Source: Brevibacillus laterosporus DSM 25 (GTDB lineage Bacteria > Bacillota > Bacilli > Brevibacillales > Brevibacillaceae). From it: a DNA stretch of 64,000 bases. Below the pieces are notes generated by a model. That model was not told the DNA's origin, made no database searches, and saw only the letters and a program-made list of their open reading frames with translations. The DNA is taken from the NCBI RefSeq assembly GCF_002706795.1, contig NZ_CP017705.1:2050001-2114000 (forward strand), read 5' to 3'. Within the stretch, counting starts at the first letter, position 1. Every line of letters starts with the position of its first letter. Below, piece after piece: positions 1-8,717 of this stretch. The position numbers and the translations under genes were made by a program.

Positions 1-413
1 AAGCGGCATATAATGAAATCATTCCGCCAAAAGAACCGCCAATTATCCCGGTATATTCCGCTTCCGCTTTTGTTCGGTAGATTGAATCTACATGGGGCTT
101 TAAGGTATGAACAACGTAAGAAAGATATTCTGCACCGTTACCACCAAAATCAGGGTAGCTACTAAGCAATGCTTTAGCAGGCCATGGCGTGTATTCATCA
201 TTACGATTATGTGGTGTAATACACACAAAGATTAATTCTGGTAGCTCCTTGGTAATGAACAGATGCTCTAGTAGATTCATACATTTATGGACTAAATAGC
301 TGCCATCCTGTACGTACACCACAGGAAAGTGCCCTCCATTTTTATAAGTAGGAGGCAAATAAATCATAATCTGTCTATCGCCCACGATCTCTGTAATGAA
401 TGTCTCTCTCATC
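1..413 (-). CDS. Putative esterase of the enterochelin-esterase-like alpha/beta hydrolase family, C-terminus beyond the window
   Basis: The reading frame begins at the ATG complementary to 411-413 and runs off the left edge, so about 137 N-terminal residues are visible. The N-terminus has short beta strands and the phrase FPVVYVQDGSYL, typical of the Esterase D / enterochelin-esterase-like family, and later a nucleophile elbow GGSFGG in which the Ser would be catalytic. There is no signal peptide, so a cytoplasmic serine hydrolase acting on esters is likely, but the substrate cannot be told. A purine-rich stretch (GAGAGG) lies upstream of the start at a rather long distance. It is separated by a terminator from the GTPase/tubulin operon on the same strand, so it is probably an independent unit. 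Confidence 0.75.
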
Positions 414-540
414 TACTCATCATCCTCTCTAGCACGTATCCATGTCATTTCATTCATTATAAATAGTAGTTGAAATAGGGGTAAGACAACCATGGATTAA
501 ATCCCGAATCATAATGGAGGATTGGAGCTTTCAATTAAAA

Positions 541-573
541 AAAGGGACCAGTCGAAAATGACTAGTCCCCTTT
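541..573 (-). terminator. Rho-independent terminator of the seven-gene minus-strand operon
   Basis: An inverted repeat with arms AAAGGGAC-AGTC and GACT-GTCCC-TTT around a GAAAAT loop is followed, in the minus-strand sense, by a run of eight T residues. It lies about 60 bp past the stop of the GAP1-like gene and ends the 13904-634 operon. Confidence 0.85.
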
Positions 574-633
574 GTAACACGTAGGGTTCTGGAGCTTAAT
601 CTTATCCTACGGCTTCTTTCCTGTATGCTAGCT

Positions 634-3135
634 CTATTCAGTTGGAACAGACGACGCTATAACCGGCTTAACATTTGGCTGCAAAAGCATATAAATTGGT
701 GTATTTTCTATGGAATCAGCTTGTCCCTTCTCCACAAATATCGGAGTGACATCCTCCACTGCACCAGTAACAGGCGTCGTTTCTGTAGCAGGAAGCGTCG
801 CTGGAATAGGAGCCTGACTTTTGGAATAAAGCATTACACCTCCGACTGTACCAACCGTAAGCATCACTAGCAAACCAATCACAGCCATGCCTTTGTTCTG
901 GCGAAAGAATCTCGCCACAGCATTTGACGACTCCTTCTCTGCCTCATGTAGCATTTCTCTAAACTCCGGGTTACGAATGGCATACCAACGTTTTCGCCAC
1001 TCTTTATCCCGTAGCCTTTTAGCATGATCATGCAAAAGATACTGTTTCAATACGAGACGATAAGAAGGGACAAGCTTTCTGTCTACCAAAAACATCCTTT
1101 GTTTCAATAACCACTGAATAAACAGATAGGTAGTCTCGTCTCCACCATGTTGCTCAACAAAAGTAAGCATACCATCAAAATCAAACACCGCATGTGAATT
1201 CTGGGAATCACCACGATAAAAAACAAGCGCTACCTTTGGAAAGCTACCTTCGTCTAATGGACTGCCCAACATCTTTCGAATCAGCTTCTGCTGTATTTGG
1301 ATGTCATCCTTGTCCCAATTCCGATAAAACTCTTCGGGCATAGGAGTACCTGGCTCTTTCTCCAGGGAAAAGACGTTCATTAGTAGCTCAAGCTTATATT
1401 CGCTCTGTGAATCTAGCGCTTTGAAAAAGCTTTGCGGTTTATGTTCAAACAAAGAGACGACCTTCCTAACATCCTCCTTGGATAACGCCTCCAAAGAAAG
1501 ATGCTTTAGTAAACATTTGTCTATCTCTTCTAAAATCCTGTTCGTATAGCTGTGACCTACTCGCCACTTACCCAACATTTGATGAATCGATAGTGTCGCT
1601 TCTACCTTTTGTTTTTCTTCTTTCAATAAGCTCAGCAGTTTTTGCTCCGTACTGTTCATGAAAAAATGATTTTGAAATGCTTGGGAAGCATGATTTACCC
1701 AAAAATTCATTTCCTTGACTACATCGTCTAGTTTGTAGCAGCCTACTAAGCGCTGAGCCACATATTCCTCAAATAAAGGCTTCACGACCTTTTCATAGCT
1801 CAAAATGGTACTCATCATAAATGTAAACAATTCATGATTACCTGAGAGTTGCTTGTATATCTGAGTAACGTACTCTGTTTGTTGAGAGCTTTTCCCCTTG
1901 AGAAGAATATCCATCAGATACATAATGATCTCTTTACGGGAATCTTGATTCTCTACAACATTATACGCTTCGCTGATCAATGTAATCAGCTCGACGGAAG
2001 GGAGACTCTTGGATGCAACAGCCATTTTTTCCGCCTCAAATAAAAGCCCAAACAACGCAAATAATCTCTTTTTGTTCATCAAGCGTTCATTACGAATATA
2101 CTGTAGAAGTACTTGCCATACCGCCGTTTTATTACGCTCATAGACACTCAGCTTACCTGTTTCTATCAAAAACAGCGTACACAATTCATAATAGGTGGTA
2201 ATGCTCAAGCTCTTAGCAAGATCCTCTCCTGCAAGAATTTCGTCAGCAAATTCGTAAAACGACTTGAGCACAACAGCCTCATTCAAATTATTCCACGCAA
2301 AGGTAAGATACTCGTGCTCACCTTGAATATCAGCATGGAGTATTGATTTGTTTGCGAAATCAAACAGAAAATCTTTATTCATATGTCCGTTACCAGACCT
2401 TATGCTACCCTTTTCAACAAAAATAACATGAAGATACTTTTTACTCTCTGGTTCATTTGTATAGGTAAGGAACCCCAATTGTCTACGCATCTCATAAGGT
2501 AAGCACCCATACAGAATCTCTACTAATTGAGTAGCAGCTTCAGAGGCCTCACTGATATCAACATCTAAGCTAATAAATACCTTTTTCTTTGTTGATAGAG
2601 AGCTCATGGTAGCGAATAGCAGTTGTTTAAATGCTTGTTCATCAATCCCTAACCGAGCTAAAATCTGCTTTTTATCACCAGTGCTACGATTGTGATATGG
2701 CAAATCCTCTAATTCAGGCAGCTCTTTCCCATTGGTTTCTTCATGATGATTTGTAAAGGAACTAATACCAAAAATCTTTGCTGGCGTTTTGCAAAATTCA
2801 TCCCGTTGTACACTCGGAATCACATAATTATGCGTAAAGAATGTATTCCGTTGTCCTGTAAAGTCTGCTCCTACATAAACGCTTTTCCCGATTACCATTT
2901 CGCCTGATTCAGCGCGAAAACAGAAAAGTGCCTCTGGATACTTATCTACCTGTGTTTCTCCCTTTTCCTGTAGCTCTTTAGGAGCATTGTAGACACAAAA
3001 CGGATGAAGCGTCTTTTTGATAAATGAATTGTCCAGAGAAGCAGATTTAGAGACGGTGTCGTATCCTTCGTTTGAGCGGAAAATCCCTTGCCGCCCTCGC
3101 GTATAGTACTGCTGTTGAATATGCTGCCGTCCCAC
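634..3135 (-). CDS. GTPase-associated protein 1 (GAP1-N2-like), large protein with a C-terminal membrane anchor
   Basis: This 833-residue protein is the last gene of the minus-strand operon; its start overlaps the stop of the GTPase gene by one base, which suggests translational coupling and a direct partnership. The N-terminus (QQQYYTRGRQGIF, then a region ending THNYVIP near residue 105) resembles the N-terminal type-2 domain of GTPase-associated protein 1, a family defined by comparative genomics next to TRAFAC GTPases. The middle is a long helical, repeat-like region without catalytic motifs I recognise. A single hydrophobic helix at about 758-780 is followed by a Pro/Thr-rich tail of some 50 residues. 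I infer a membrane-anchored adaptor or effector for the neighbouring GTPase; orientation and activity are unknown. Confidence 0.7.
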   Translation of the reverse strand: MGRQHIQQQYYTRGRQGIFRSNEGYDTVSKSASLDNSFIKKTLHPFCVYNAPKELQEKGETQVDKYPEALFCFRAESGEMVIGKSVYVGADFTGQRNTFFTHNYVIPSVQRDEFCKTPAKIFGISSFTNHHEETNGKELPELEDLPYHNRSTGDKKQILARLGIDEQAFKQLLFATMSSLSTKKKVFISLDVDISEASEAATQLVEILYGCLPYEMRRQLGFLTYTNEPESKKYLHVIFVEKGSIRSGNGHMNKDFLFDFANKSILHADIQGEHEYLTFAWNNLNEAVVLKSFYEFADEILAGEDLAKSLSITTYYELCTLFLIETGKLSVYERNKTAVWQVLLQYIRNERLMNKKRLFALFGLLFEAEKMAVASKSLPSVELITLISEAYNVVENQDSRKEIIMYLMDILLKGKSSQQTEYVTQIYKQLSGNHELFTFMMSTILSYEKVVKPLFEEYVAQRLVGCYKLDDVVKEMNFWVNHASQAFQNHFFMNSTEQKLLSLLKEEKQKVEATLSIHQMLGKWRVGHSYTNRILEEIDKCLLKHLSLEALSKEDVRKVVSLFEHKPQSFFKALDSQSEYKLELLMNVFSLEKEPGTPMPEEFYRNWDKDDIQIQQKLIRKMLGSPLDEGSFPKVALVFYRGDSQNSHAVFDFDGMLTFVEQHGGDETTYLFIQWLLKQRMFLVDRKLVPSYRLVLKQYLLHDHAKRLRDKEWRKRWYAIRNPEFREMLHEAEKESSNAVARFFRQNKGMAVIGLLVMLTVGTVGGVMLYSKSQAPIPATLPATETTPVTGAVEDVTPIFVEKGQADSIENTPIYMLLQPNVKPVIASSVPTE

Positions 3136-4400
3136 TATTGCTCCCTCCCATCAATATAATCCAATTGATGTAACAGCCAAATAAATGGTTCATCTACACG
3201 AACAGGCGTCACTACGCCAGTCACCTTTTGGTTAACCGGGTTACTTCCCAGTGCAGATACAGCAAAATAAGCCGTATTTGTGAAATAAACCTCCAGTGCA
3301 TCCTTAAAGGGTCGATCTACTTTTTCAATGAAGCGACGTATCTCTCCATTGATGTTTTCAAATTCACTCGTGTTAAGGTACTCTTCATGAATGAAATTTC
3401 GAAAGACATTACTGTTTGATTTAATGTACTCACTGTCGTCTTCCTTCAGCATGTGTAGCATGTCGCTTTTGGTCAGAACAACAGCTGTCGGTATATTGGT
3501 TTTGCTGTGCTCCTCATAGCCGATAAAGTTTTCAAATAGAGTGATGAGAACTTCACGTGGCTCATCATATCTCGCTGTAAACTCCCCTGGCTCATCGCCT
3601 ACATTAAACATGATCTTGTCGCGTATCGTTCTAATTTGCAGAGGATCAACAAGGAATAGAATACCTGAGGAATTCTTCACATGGGAGGCATATAGCTCTA
3701 AATATTCACGATCTACCATTCCCTCACCCGCAACGTCAAAAAACACCAGAATGAGCGGGGCTTGTTCACTATCTTTAAAAATAAATTGAAAAATAAATGG
3801 CTCCTGCCGCTTTTCCTTTTGAGTAGAATCAAGCAGTTGGCCTCTCTCAAATAAGGGCGCCTCGTAATTTTCCCGGAATTTGCGACTAATCTGTGCGTTT
3901 AATGGCATGCAGGCAGCGTTGAAATGATTTGCAGTTGTATTTTGTAGCGTGTGAATCAGTGAAGTCATATAGACAGACTTACCCACTTGAGAAGCACCAA
4001 CGATCGAAATTATATTACTTGGTGCCTTCCCCGCTGTAATAGGGAGTTCGTTATGACATTTCGGGCAAAGTCTGCGTTTGGTAACCATACCGTATCGATC
4101 AGTCAGCCCTACCAAAACCTGATCAACATAAAGCTGATTCTCATGCGGTATCGTAGCCGGGTCAATTACCGCCTCCAGCTCCTCAATCGAATCAAGTCCA
4201 AATTTATCTCTATACTGATTTAGAATTTCATCTTCCTGCAACGCGTAATTTTCGTCATCATCACGATGATGTGTGGCTCTAAATACTACCTGATCAGGGG
4301 AATACTTCGCAAAACAATAGGGACAAACAATATCATAAAAAGGAAGCCGTTCCTTGATTGGCTGTTTTTTATCAAACATACTCTTCAAAAATGTAAACAC
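3135..4400 (-). CDS. TRAFAC-type GTPase with an N-terminal zinc ribbon
   Basis: A 421-residue soluble protein. Two CxxC pairs (Cys26/29 and Cys112/115) bracket the first 115 residues and would form a treble-clef or zinc-ribbon metal site. The GTPase core follows at once: P-loop GASQVGKS (135-142), a G3-like DVAGEG (222-227) and G4-like TKSD (310-313). The layout resembles the double-GTPase/TRAFAC families linked to GAP1 proteins. GTP binding is well supported; hydrolysis and regulation are inferred. It sits between a small beta-rich protein (11 bp upstream) and the GAP1-like gene (1-bp overlap), so it is probably the switch of this membrane complex. The zinc ribbon echoes the one in the membrane protein at 14255-15196. 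Confidence 0.82.
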   Translation of the reverse strand: MFTFLKSMFDKKQPIKERLPFYDIVCPYCFAKYSPDQVVFRATHHRDDDENYALQEDEILNQYRDKFGLDSIEELEAVIDPATIPHENQLYVDQVLVGLTDRYGMVTKRRLCPKCHNELPITAGKAPSNIISIVGASQVGKSVYMTSLIHTLQNTTANHFNAACMPLNAQISRKFRENYEAPLFERGQLLDSTQKEKRQEPFIFQFIFKDSEQAPLILVFFDVAGEGMVDREYLELYASHVKNSSGILFLVDPLQIRTIRDKIMFNVGDEPGEFTARYDEPREVLITLFENFIGYEEHSKTNIPTAVVLTKSDMLHMLKEDDSEYIKSNSNVFRNFIHEEYLNTSEFENINGEIRRFIEKVDRPFKDALEVYFTNTAYFAVSALGSNPVNQKVTGVVTPVRVDEPFIWLLHQLDYIDGREQ

Positions 4401-4411
4401 GTGGTTCCCTC

Positions 4412-5047
4412 CTATTCAGGAATCAGTTCATAGCTTTGCCCATATTTTTTTCCGTCTGTAAAAAAGAGGCGAATGTAATCTTTTTTCTTGATCTCGATTT
4501 CAGGCATAACGTTCTCTCCCGGCTCAAGATCACGGATAAAGGCATACTGAGTACCATCATCCTTATTCGCTGGAGGAGAGCCTTCTTTTTTCACATAACA
4601 TAAAGCTTCCTTTGGAATGAGAATCTCCGAAAAAATGCGAATCTGTAAAGTTTGATACTGGCTAAACCATTTTTTCCCTTTTTTAAAGGAATAGTAGATT
4701 TTAGCCTTACCTGAACTAACATGGATGATATGATCCTCACCATCTGGGATTAGCATAACCGGTTTGCCATTCTGTAGCTGACACGGAAAAATTCGATACG
4801 TATATCTTCCATATCCATCGATATATTCACGGTATCCCCTATGCACCTTGTACTCTTCACGTGTATATAGCTTCATATCCTTCTCATTGATTTGGTCGGG
4901 ATCAAACGGCGTGTCAAATCGAGATTTGTACACGTAGACGCAGGGAACGGATTCTGCCCAGTGCCAATTTAAAACGCATTCGTTACCCTGCATGTGGGAG
5001 GTGACATCCTTAATAAGCGCATTGGATAGTTCTTCCGTTCTACTCAT
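4412..5047 (-). CDS. Small beta-rich protein of the GTPase/tubulin system, function unknown
   Basis: A 211-residue acidic-to-neutral protein with no membrane segment, Cys cluster or catalytic motif. It opens with an amphipathic helix and then LNWHWAESVPCVYVYK, a strand pattern like the first strands of an Ig/fibronectin-type beta sandwich; the rest alternates short strands with Gly/Asp turns. It lies 11 bp upstream of the GTPase gene and 19 bp downstream of the vWA membrane gene, so it is surely cotranscribed. A role as a binding module (for example a lid or ligand of the vWA or GTPase partner) is only an inference from position. I do not recognise a named family. Confidence 0.7.
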   Translation of the reverse strand: MSRTEELSNALIKDVTSHMQGNECVLNWHWAESVPCVYVYKSRFDTPFDPDQINEKDMKLYTREEYKVHRGYREYIDGYGRYTYRIFPCQLQNGKPVMLIPDGEDHIIHVSSGKAKIYYSFKKGKKWFSQYQTLQIRIFSEILIPKEALCYVKKEGSPPANKDDGTQYAFIRDLEPGENVMPEIEIKKKDYIRLFFTDGKKYGQSYELIPE

Positions 5048-5066
5048 TACACATCATGCTCCTACT

Positions 5067-6353
5067 CTACCTATCAAACTTATTATTGCTTATCTGTCTA
5101 GCATCCTTGTTCTTTGCTGGTAAATATCTACCACCGGTAAAGCGACTTTTCTCATGGGATAGACCTTGGTTTGGCATAGGAATAAAAATCGTAAACAAAG
5201 GCATGACAGCAGCTAACAGCAAGTCAGCTACAAGCCGAACACCCATAGCTGGATACATACCAGATGCCAATCCCTTCTCAAGTATCAATCCAGCGAGAAG
5301 ACCTGACACTATTCCCCCTAATGTGAAGCCCTTGGCTATATATTTGTTATCAAAGAATAGCCCTACTGCCAAACCTAATAATGCTCCAATCACAAGTAAG
5401 CTCACAATACGCAGTATTGCGTAGAAAAGGCTATTTTCGGTTGTGCCTGTTCTTTCCTTTACAAGCTCACGATCTTGACGACTCATATCATAAATTTTAC
5501 CGAACACACCCGTGATTTGATCTGTATGTTCAATATCGTAGTAATTACCACTGGTTTCTTCTGCAATGCGCTTCAATAGCTGGGTTCCGTCTGCGCTAAC
5601 CGTACTCATCCCCACTGTATGAACAATGATTTGAGATTGTTTGAATGGCTGGAGAGACTTATCTAAATCCACATCACTATAACCATCTGACATGAGGATA
5701 ACCGTGTTATTTCCCGAATTATTTGTCTCACTGTTGATATGATTTAACGCGGTTTGCAATGCCTCTTCTATATCAGTACCACCAGAAGGGCCTTTATGAC
5801 TATTTAGTTTTTGAATAACATCATCTCTTACCTTTTGATTGTTCAATCGCACCAAGGGCTGTAGAATGCTTGCTTGTTGATTAAAGGTGATCACTGCTAC
5901 ACTTGTATCGTTATCCATTCTGCGGACCACATCGGCTGCCGATTTAAAAAGCTGACCGTCCTTATCAGAATCCTGCATACTAGAGGAAATATCTAGTAGC
6001 ATAACAATATTGTTCGAACCGGACGTCCTTTGGAAACTAGTTCCATAGAAAAATTGTAAAAGCATCGCGACTACACCTAGCATGATGAATGTACTTGGTA
6101 CAAGCATCTTCCATGAAAATCCGACGTAGCGTTGTCTCCAGCCTTGCCCGTTTAATTTTGGTGAAATTAATTCAGCTATTAAACACATAAGTCCAACAAA
6201 TAAAGCATACTGTCCAAAATAAAGTCCCATAACCACCCACTGTGGTAGTTCATTAGACAAAAGGTTTAAAATCATCTCGCCTACTACAAAGCCAATTATT
6301 CCACCAATCAAGCTACAGAAAACCATGAGCAGACTTATTTTTTTTTGACTCAT
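5067..6353 (-). CDS. Polytopic membrane protein with a vWA domain
   Basis: A 428-residue protein with about six membrane segments: three before the vWA domain (roughly 5-27, 40-62 and 82-102) and three after it (roughly 315-405). The vWA domain starts near residue 115 and has a complete MIDAS metal site: DISSS (Asp121, Ser123, Ser125), the loop SGGTDIEEAL, and ILMSDGYSD. vWA domains bind partners through a divalent metal; here the domain is probably extracytoplasmic or cytoplasmic between two membrane bundles, which the sequence alone does not settle. Its start overlaps the stop of the 782-residue gene by 4 bp. It is the second of two vWA proteins in the operon, so metal-dependent docking is likely central to the system. 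Confidence 0.8.
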   Translation of the reverse strand: MSQKKISLLMVFCSLIGGIIGFVVGEMILNLLSNELPQWVVMGLYFGQYALFVGLMCLIAELISPKLNGQGWRQRYVGFSWKMLVPSTFIMLGVVAMLLQFFYGTSFQRTSGSNNIVMLLDISSSMQDSDKDGQLFKSAADVVRRMDNDTSVAVITFNQQASILQPLVRLNNQKVRDDVIQKLNSHKGPSGGTDIEEALQTALNHINSETNNSGNNTVILMSDGYSDVDLDKSLQPFKQSQIIVHTVGMSTVSADGTQLLKRIAEETSGNYYDIEHTDQITGVFGKIYDMSRQDRELVKERTGTTENSLFYAILRIVSLLVIGALLGLAVGLFFDNKYIAKGFTLGGIVSGLLAGLILEKGLASGMYPAMGVRLVADLLLAAVMPLFTIFIPMPNQGLSHEKSRFTGGRYLPAKNKDARQISNNKFDR

Positions 6354-8698
6354 GACAATTGCCCCCCTCCTTGTCGGCGAAATAAAAAGCCATTTTTCCT
6401 ATAGGATTCATAATATTTCCTATTATTGCGGTAATACATGAGGTCTTCAATACCGAAACCACCCATGAGCTTGATTTTCTCAATTCCACTTTTATTTGCT
6501 TCATGAACACAGCCTTGCTTATAAGTCCGTATTCCCTGCTCTGTACGAAATACATATTGAACAAAATCATTCGTATAATCAGCAAAAAAGTATTTTTCCT
6601 CATATCTATACTTTTGCATAAATTGAAAGACTTCTATATGGACAGATGATCCACTTTCCAATTCTAAAGCCAAATCTCTATATAACTGCTCTCTGGTTAA
6701 AACAGTCTTGTTGTCGTAAGCAGCCGTCACATTCGCTCTGGCTAGGAGTTCATCCTCAAAGGAAAGAGAGAACGTCTCACTGGTCATAATCTCCTTACGG
6801 CACATGTCACATAGCCGCTGGATCATTTCAGTAACTCCTTTATCTAATAGTAGAGAGATGCTCCCCATGTATCTATCCTCAAAGTAAAAGCCTGCACCAC
6901 GTTTGGCTTCTACTATTTTAATCGATTCCTGTACCACAGCTCCGTAGTATTCTTCTATGTTTTTATCTAGATAGTCTACCGCCTCACGGATGCTTTGTCG
7001 CGACATTTCATTGACTTGTACCTTGAGTTCTTCTAGCTGCATGACCTGTTGTTTTAGTTTCTGATGCATGTCTTCCAATTGTTTTTCATAATCTGTAAGA
7101 AGCTCTACTTCCATTTCCAAACCCAAAATCTCATACTTCTTTCCATAAATCATCGGGAAAAAATGGCGTATAAAATTCCGTACACGCTCTTTATCTCGGG
7201 TGAAAAGGCCACCCGTTTTGATCTCTTGTCGGTCAACCCTCTGACGATAAATATCCTCTAGCTGATCCTTGCTATACTCTAGCTGTCGAATTGTTTCTTT
7301 GATTCTGGAACGCAACACACCAGCAAGGCTCTTCTCTGCGTCATGTCCCGAGGTTAATTGATAGGCAGCATATAATCCGTATTTTGGATTTTCAAGAATC
7401 CTCTCTTTAATAAGCTGAGTGAGCTTATTGTTGTCTTGAAGCGAATCTCGTTTAGACCGAGCATCGAGCAGAAAATTCGTTGCAAAAAAGGTCTGACTAC
7501 TATCTTCGAACAGTGCTACCTCTGCCTCTTTAAGAGTCATGCTTGTAAGTTCTTTGTAGCTAACGCCCGAAGTCATCAAACCTGTCATTTCTTCCAGCTT
7601 GCTTTCATCTGGTAAAATCGACTTTACTTTTCGTAGAATGTGGGAATCTGTGATCTCTAGTCTCTCTAGTACTTCTGAGATATCATACGTCCAATTTCGC
7701 TTTAATCGTTCTAGAAAGTGATCATACACTTTTGCAAGTACAGTATGTGCAATAGCGCGAGTAGGTCGCTTCACTTTAGAGAGTCCAGCCGAAGCAAATG
7801 TAGGTCGTCCAGTAACTCCAGTAATATTGTGTATAAATTGGGTGCGATTATAGCTTTCACTGCCTTCATGTACTTCCGATTCAACTCGTTTGTTGTTTAG
7901 CAGCACGATATCGCTAATCAACTCATAATTATCTTCCTTACCGTTATCTATAAACATTCCCTGCTCATTTTTATCACTTAGGATATACACAAGCGAATAG
8001 AGCGGAGAACGAATGTGCTCCACAGCTAGTTTCACTCGATCCTCAGTCATCTGAAGATCGGCACAGAATTGGTAATCACTCTGTTGGTATTCATTTAATT
8101 CGTCTAGGAAGCTAACACCTATCGACGTAGAAAATCCAAATTCCTGACCATTGTTCTTTTCCTGTATCAAAACATACAAATCCAATGAGACATTTTTAAA
8201 CAATTCATTAAGATAACTTTTAACAAGCAACGTAAATTCCGGTAATAGTACATTGGCAATATCATCTGCTCTTGTGACTACTGCGATATTAATTTGTTGA
8301 TGATAAGTGAATAGCTTACCCATTTCGGCTACACGAACACTTATCATCTTCATCATTTTATTTAATTCGATTAGCAATGATTCATCCTGATAAAACATTT
8401 CATGCAGAGAAGCCCGCATTGTTTTTTTATTAGTAGAAGGCTGTGGTAATCGGCAACTATACACATTCGAAAGATGTAGAGTTTCTTCCGAATAGGCGTG
8501 AACATAGAGCACTCCTTCGCTATTTTGCCACTTCTGTTCATTGGTAGCATAAATCGCCTGGAGTGCCTCTAAGCTCTTATCCCCTAGAAAGAGAAAAAGC
8601 ACAGGGTTCTGAATGCTACGCTGTCCGTTCTCACTATCCAGTTGTTTTTCTAAATCCGAAACATAGTGAGTTGCGAACTGTTCAATCAAATCCCTCAT
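6350..8698 (-). CDS. Large protein of the tubulin/vWA system, possibly a degenerate tubulin-like paralogue
   Basis: A 782-residue soluble protein. Its N-terminal NPVLFLFLGDKSLEALQAIY followed by a strand ending YVHAYSEE lines up by eye with NPMLVIGLGGTGIDALLRLK and the strand FVAFETNEHD of the neighbouring tubulin-like protein, but the glycines of the nucleotide-binding loop are missing and there is no GGTGSG motif. The central and C-terminal parts are rich in charged helices and probable coiled coil (about 510-620). It is 19 bp downstream of the tubulin-like gene and overlaps the vWA membrane gene by 4 bp. I infer a non-catalytic partner of the tubulin-like protein, to be tested by structure prediction. 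No enzymatic motif was seen. Confidence 0.65.
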   Translation of the reverse strand: MRDLIEQFATHYVSDLEKQLDSENGQRSIQNPVLFLFLGDKSLEALQAIYATNEQKWQNSEGVLYVHAYSEETLHLSNVYSCRLPQPSTNKKTMRASLHEMFYQDESLLIELNKMMKMISVRVAEMGKLFTYHQQINIAVVTRADDIANVLLPEFTLLVKSYLNELFKNVSLDLYVLIQEKNNGQEFGFSTSIGVSFLDELNEYQQSDYQFCADLQMTEDRVKLAVEHIRSPLYSLVYILSDKNEQGMFIDNGKEDNYELISDIVLLNNKRVESEVHEGSESYNRTQFIHNITGVTGRPTFASAGLSKVKRPTRAIAHTVLAKVYDHFLERLKRNWTYDISEVLERLEITDSHILRKVKSILPDESKLEEMTGLMTSGVSYKELTSMTLKEAEVALFEDSSQTFFATNFLLDARSKRDSLQDNNKLTQLIKERILENPKYGLYAAYQLTSGHDAEKSLAGVLRSRIKETIRQLEYSKDQLEDIYRQRVDRQEIKTGGLFTRDKERVRNFIRHFFPMIYGKKYEILGLEMEVELLTDYEKQLEDMHQKLKQQVMQLEELKVQVNEMSRQSIREAVDYLDKNIEEYYGAVVQESIKIVEAKRGAGFYFEDRYMGSISLLLDKGVTEMIQRLCDMCRKEIMTSETFSLSFEDELLARANVTAAYDNKTVLTREQLYRDLALELESGSSVHIEVFQFMQKYRYEEKYFFADYTNDFVQYVFRTEQGIRTYKQGCVHEANKSGIEKIKLMGGFGIEDLMYYRNNRKYYESYRKNGFLFRRQGGGQLS

Positions 8699-8717
8699 GC
8701 TTTTCTCCCCTAATTAA

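Noticed and set aside
5056-5424. Plus-strand frame opposite the vWA membrane gene
   Set aside because: Shadow of the minus-strand gene, which has intact MIDAS motifs and operon context.
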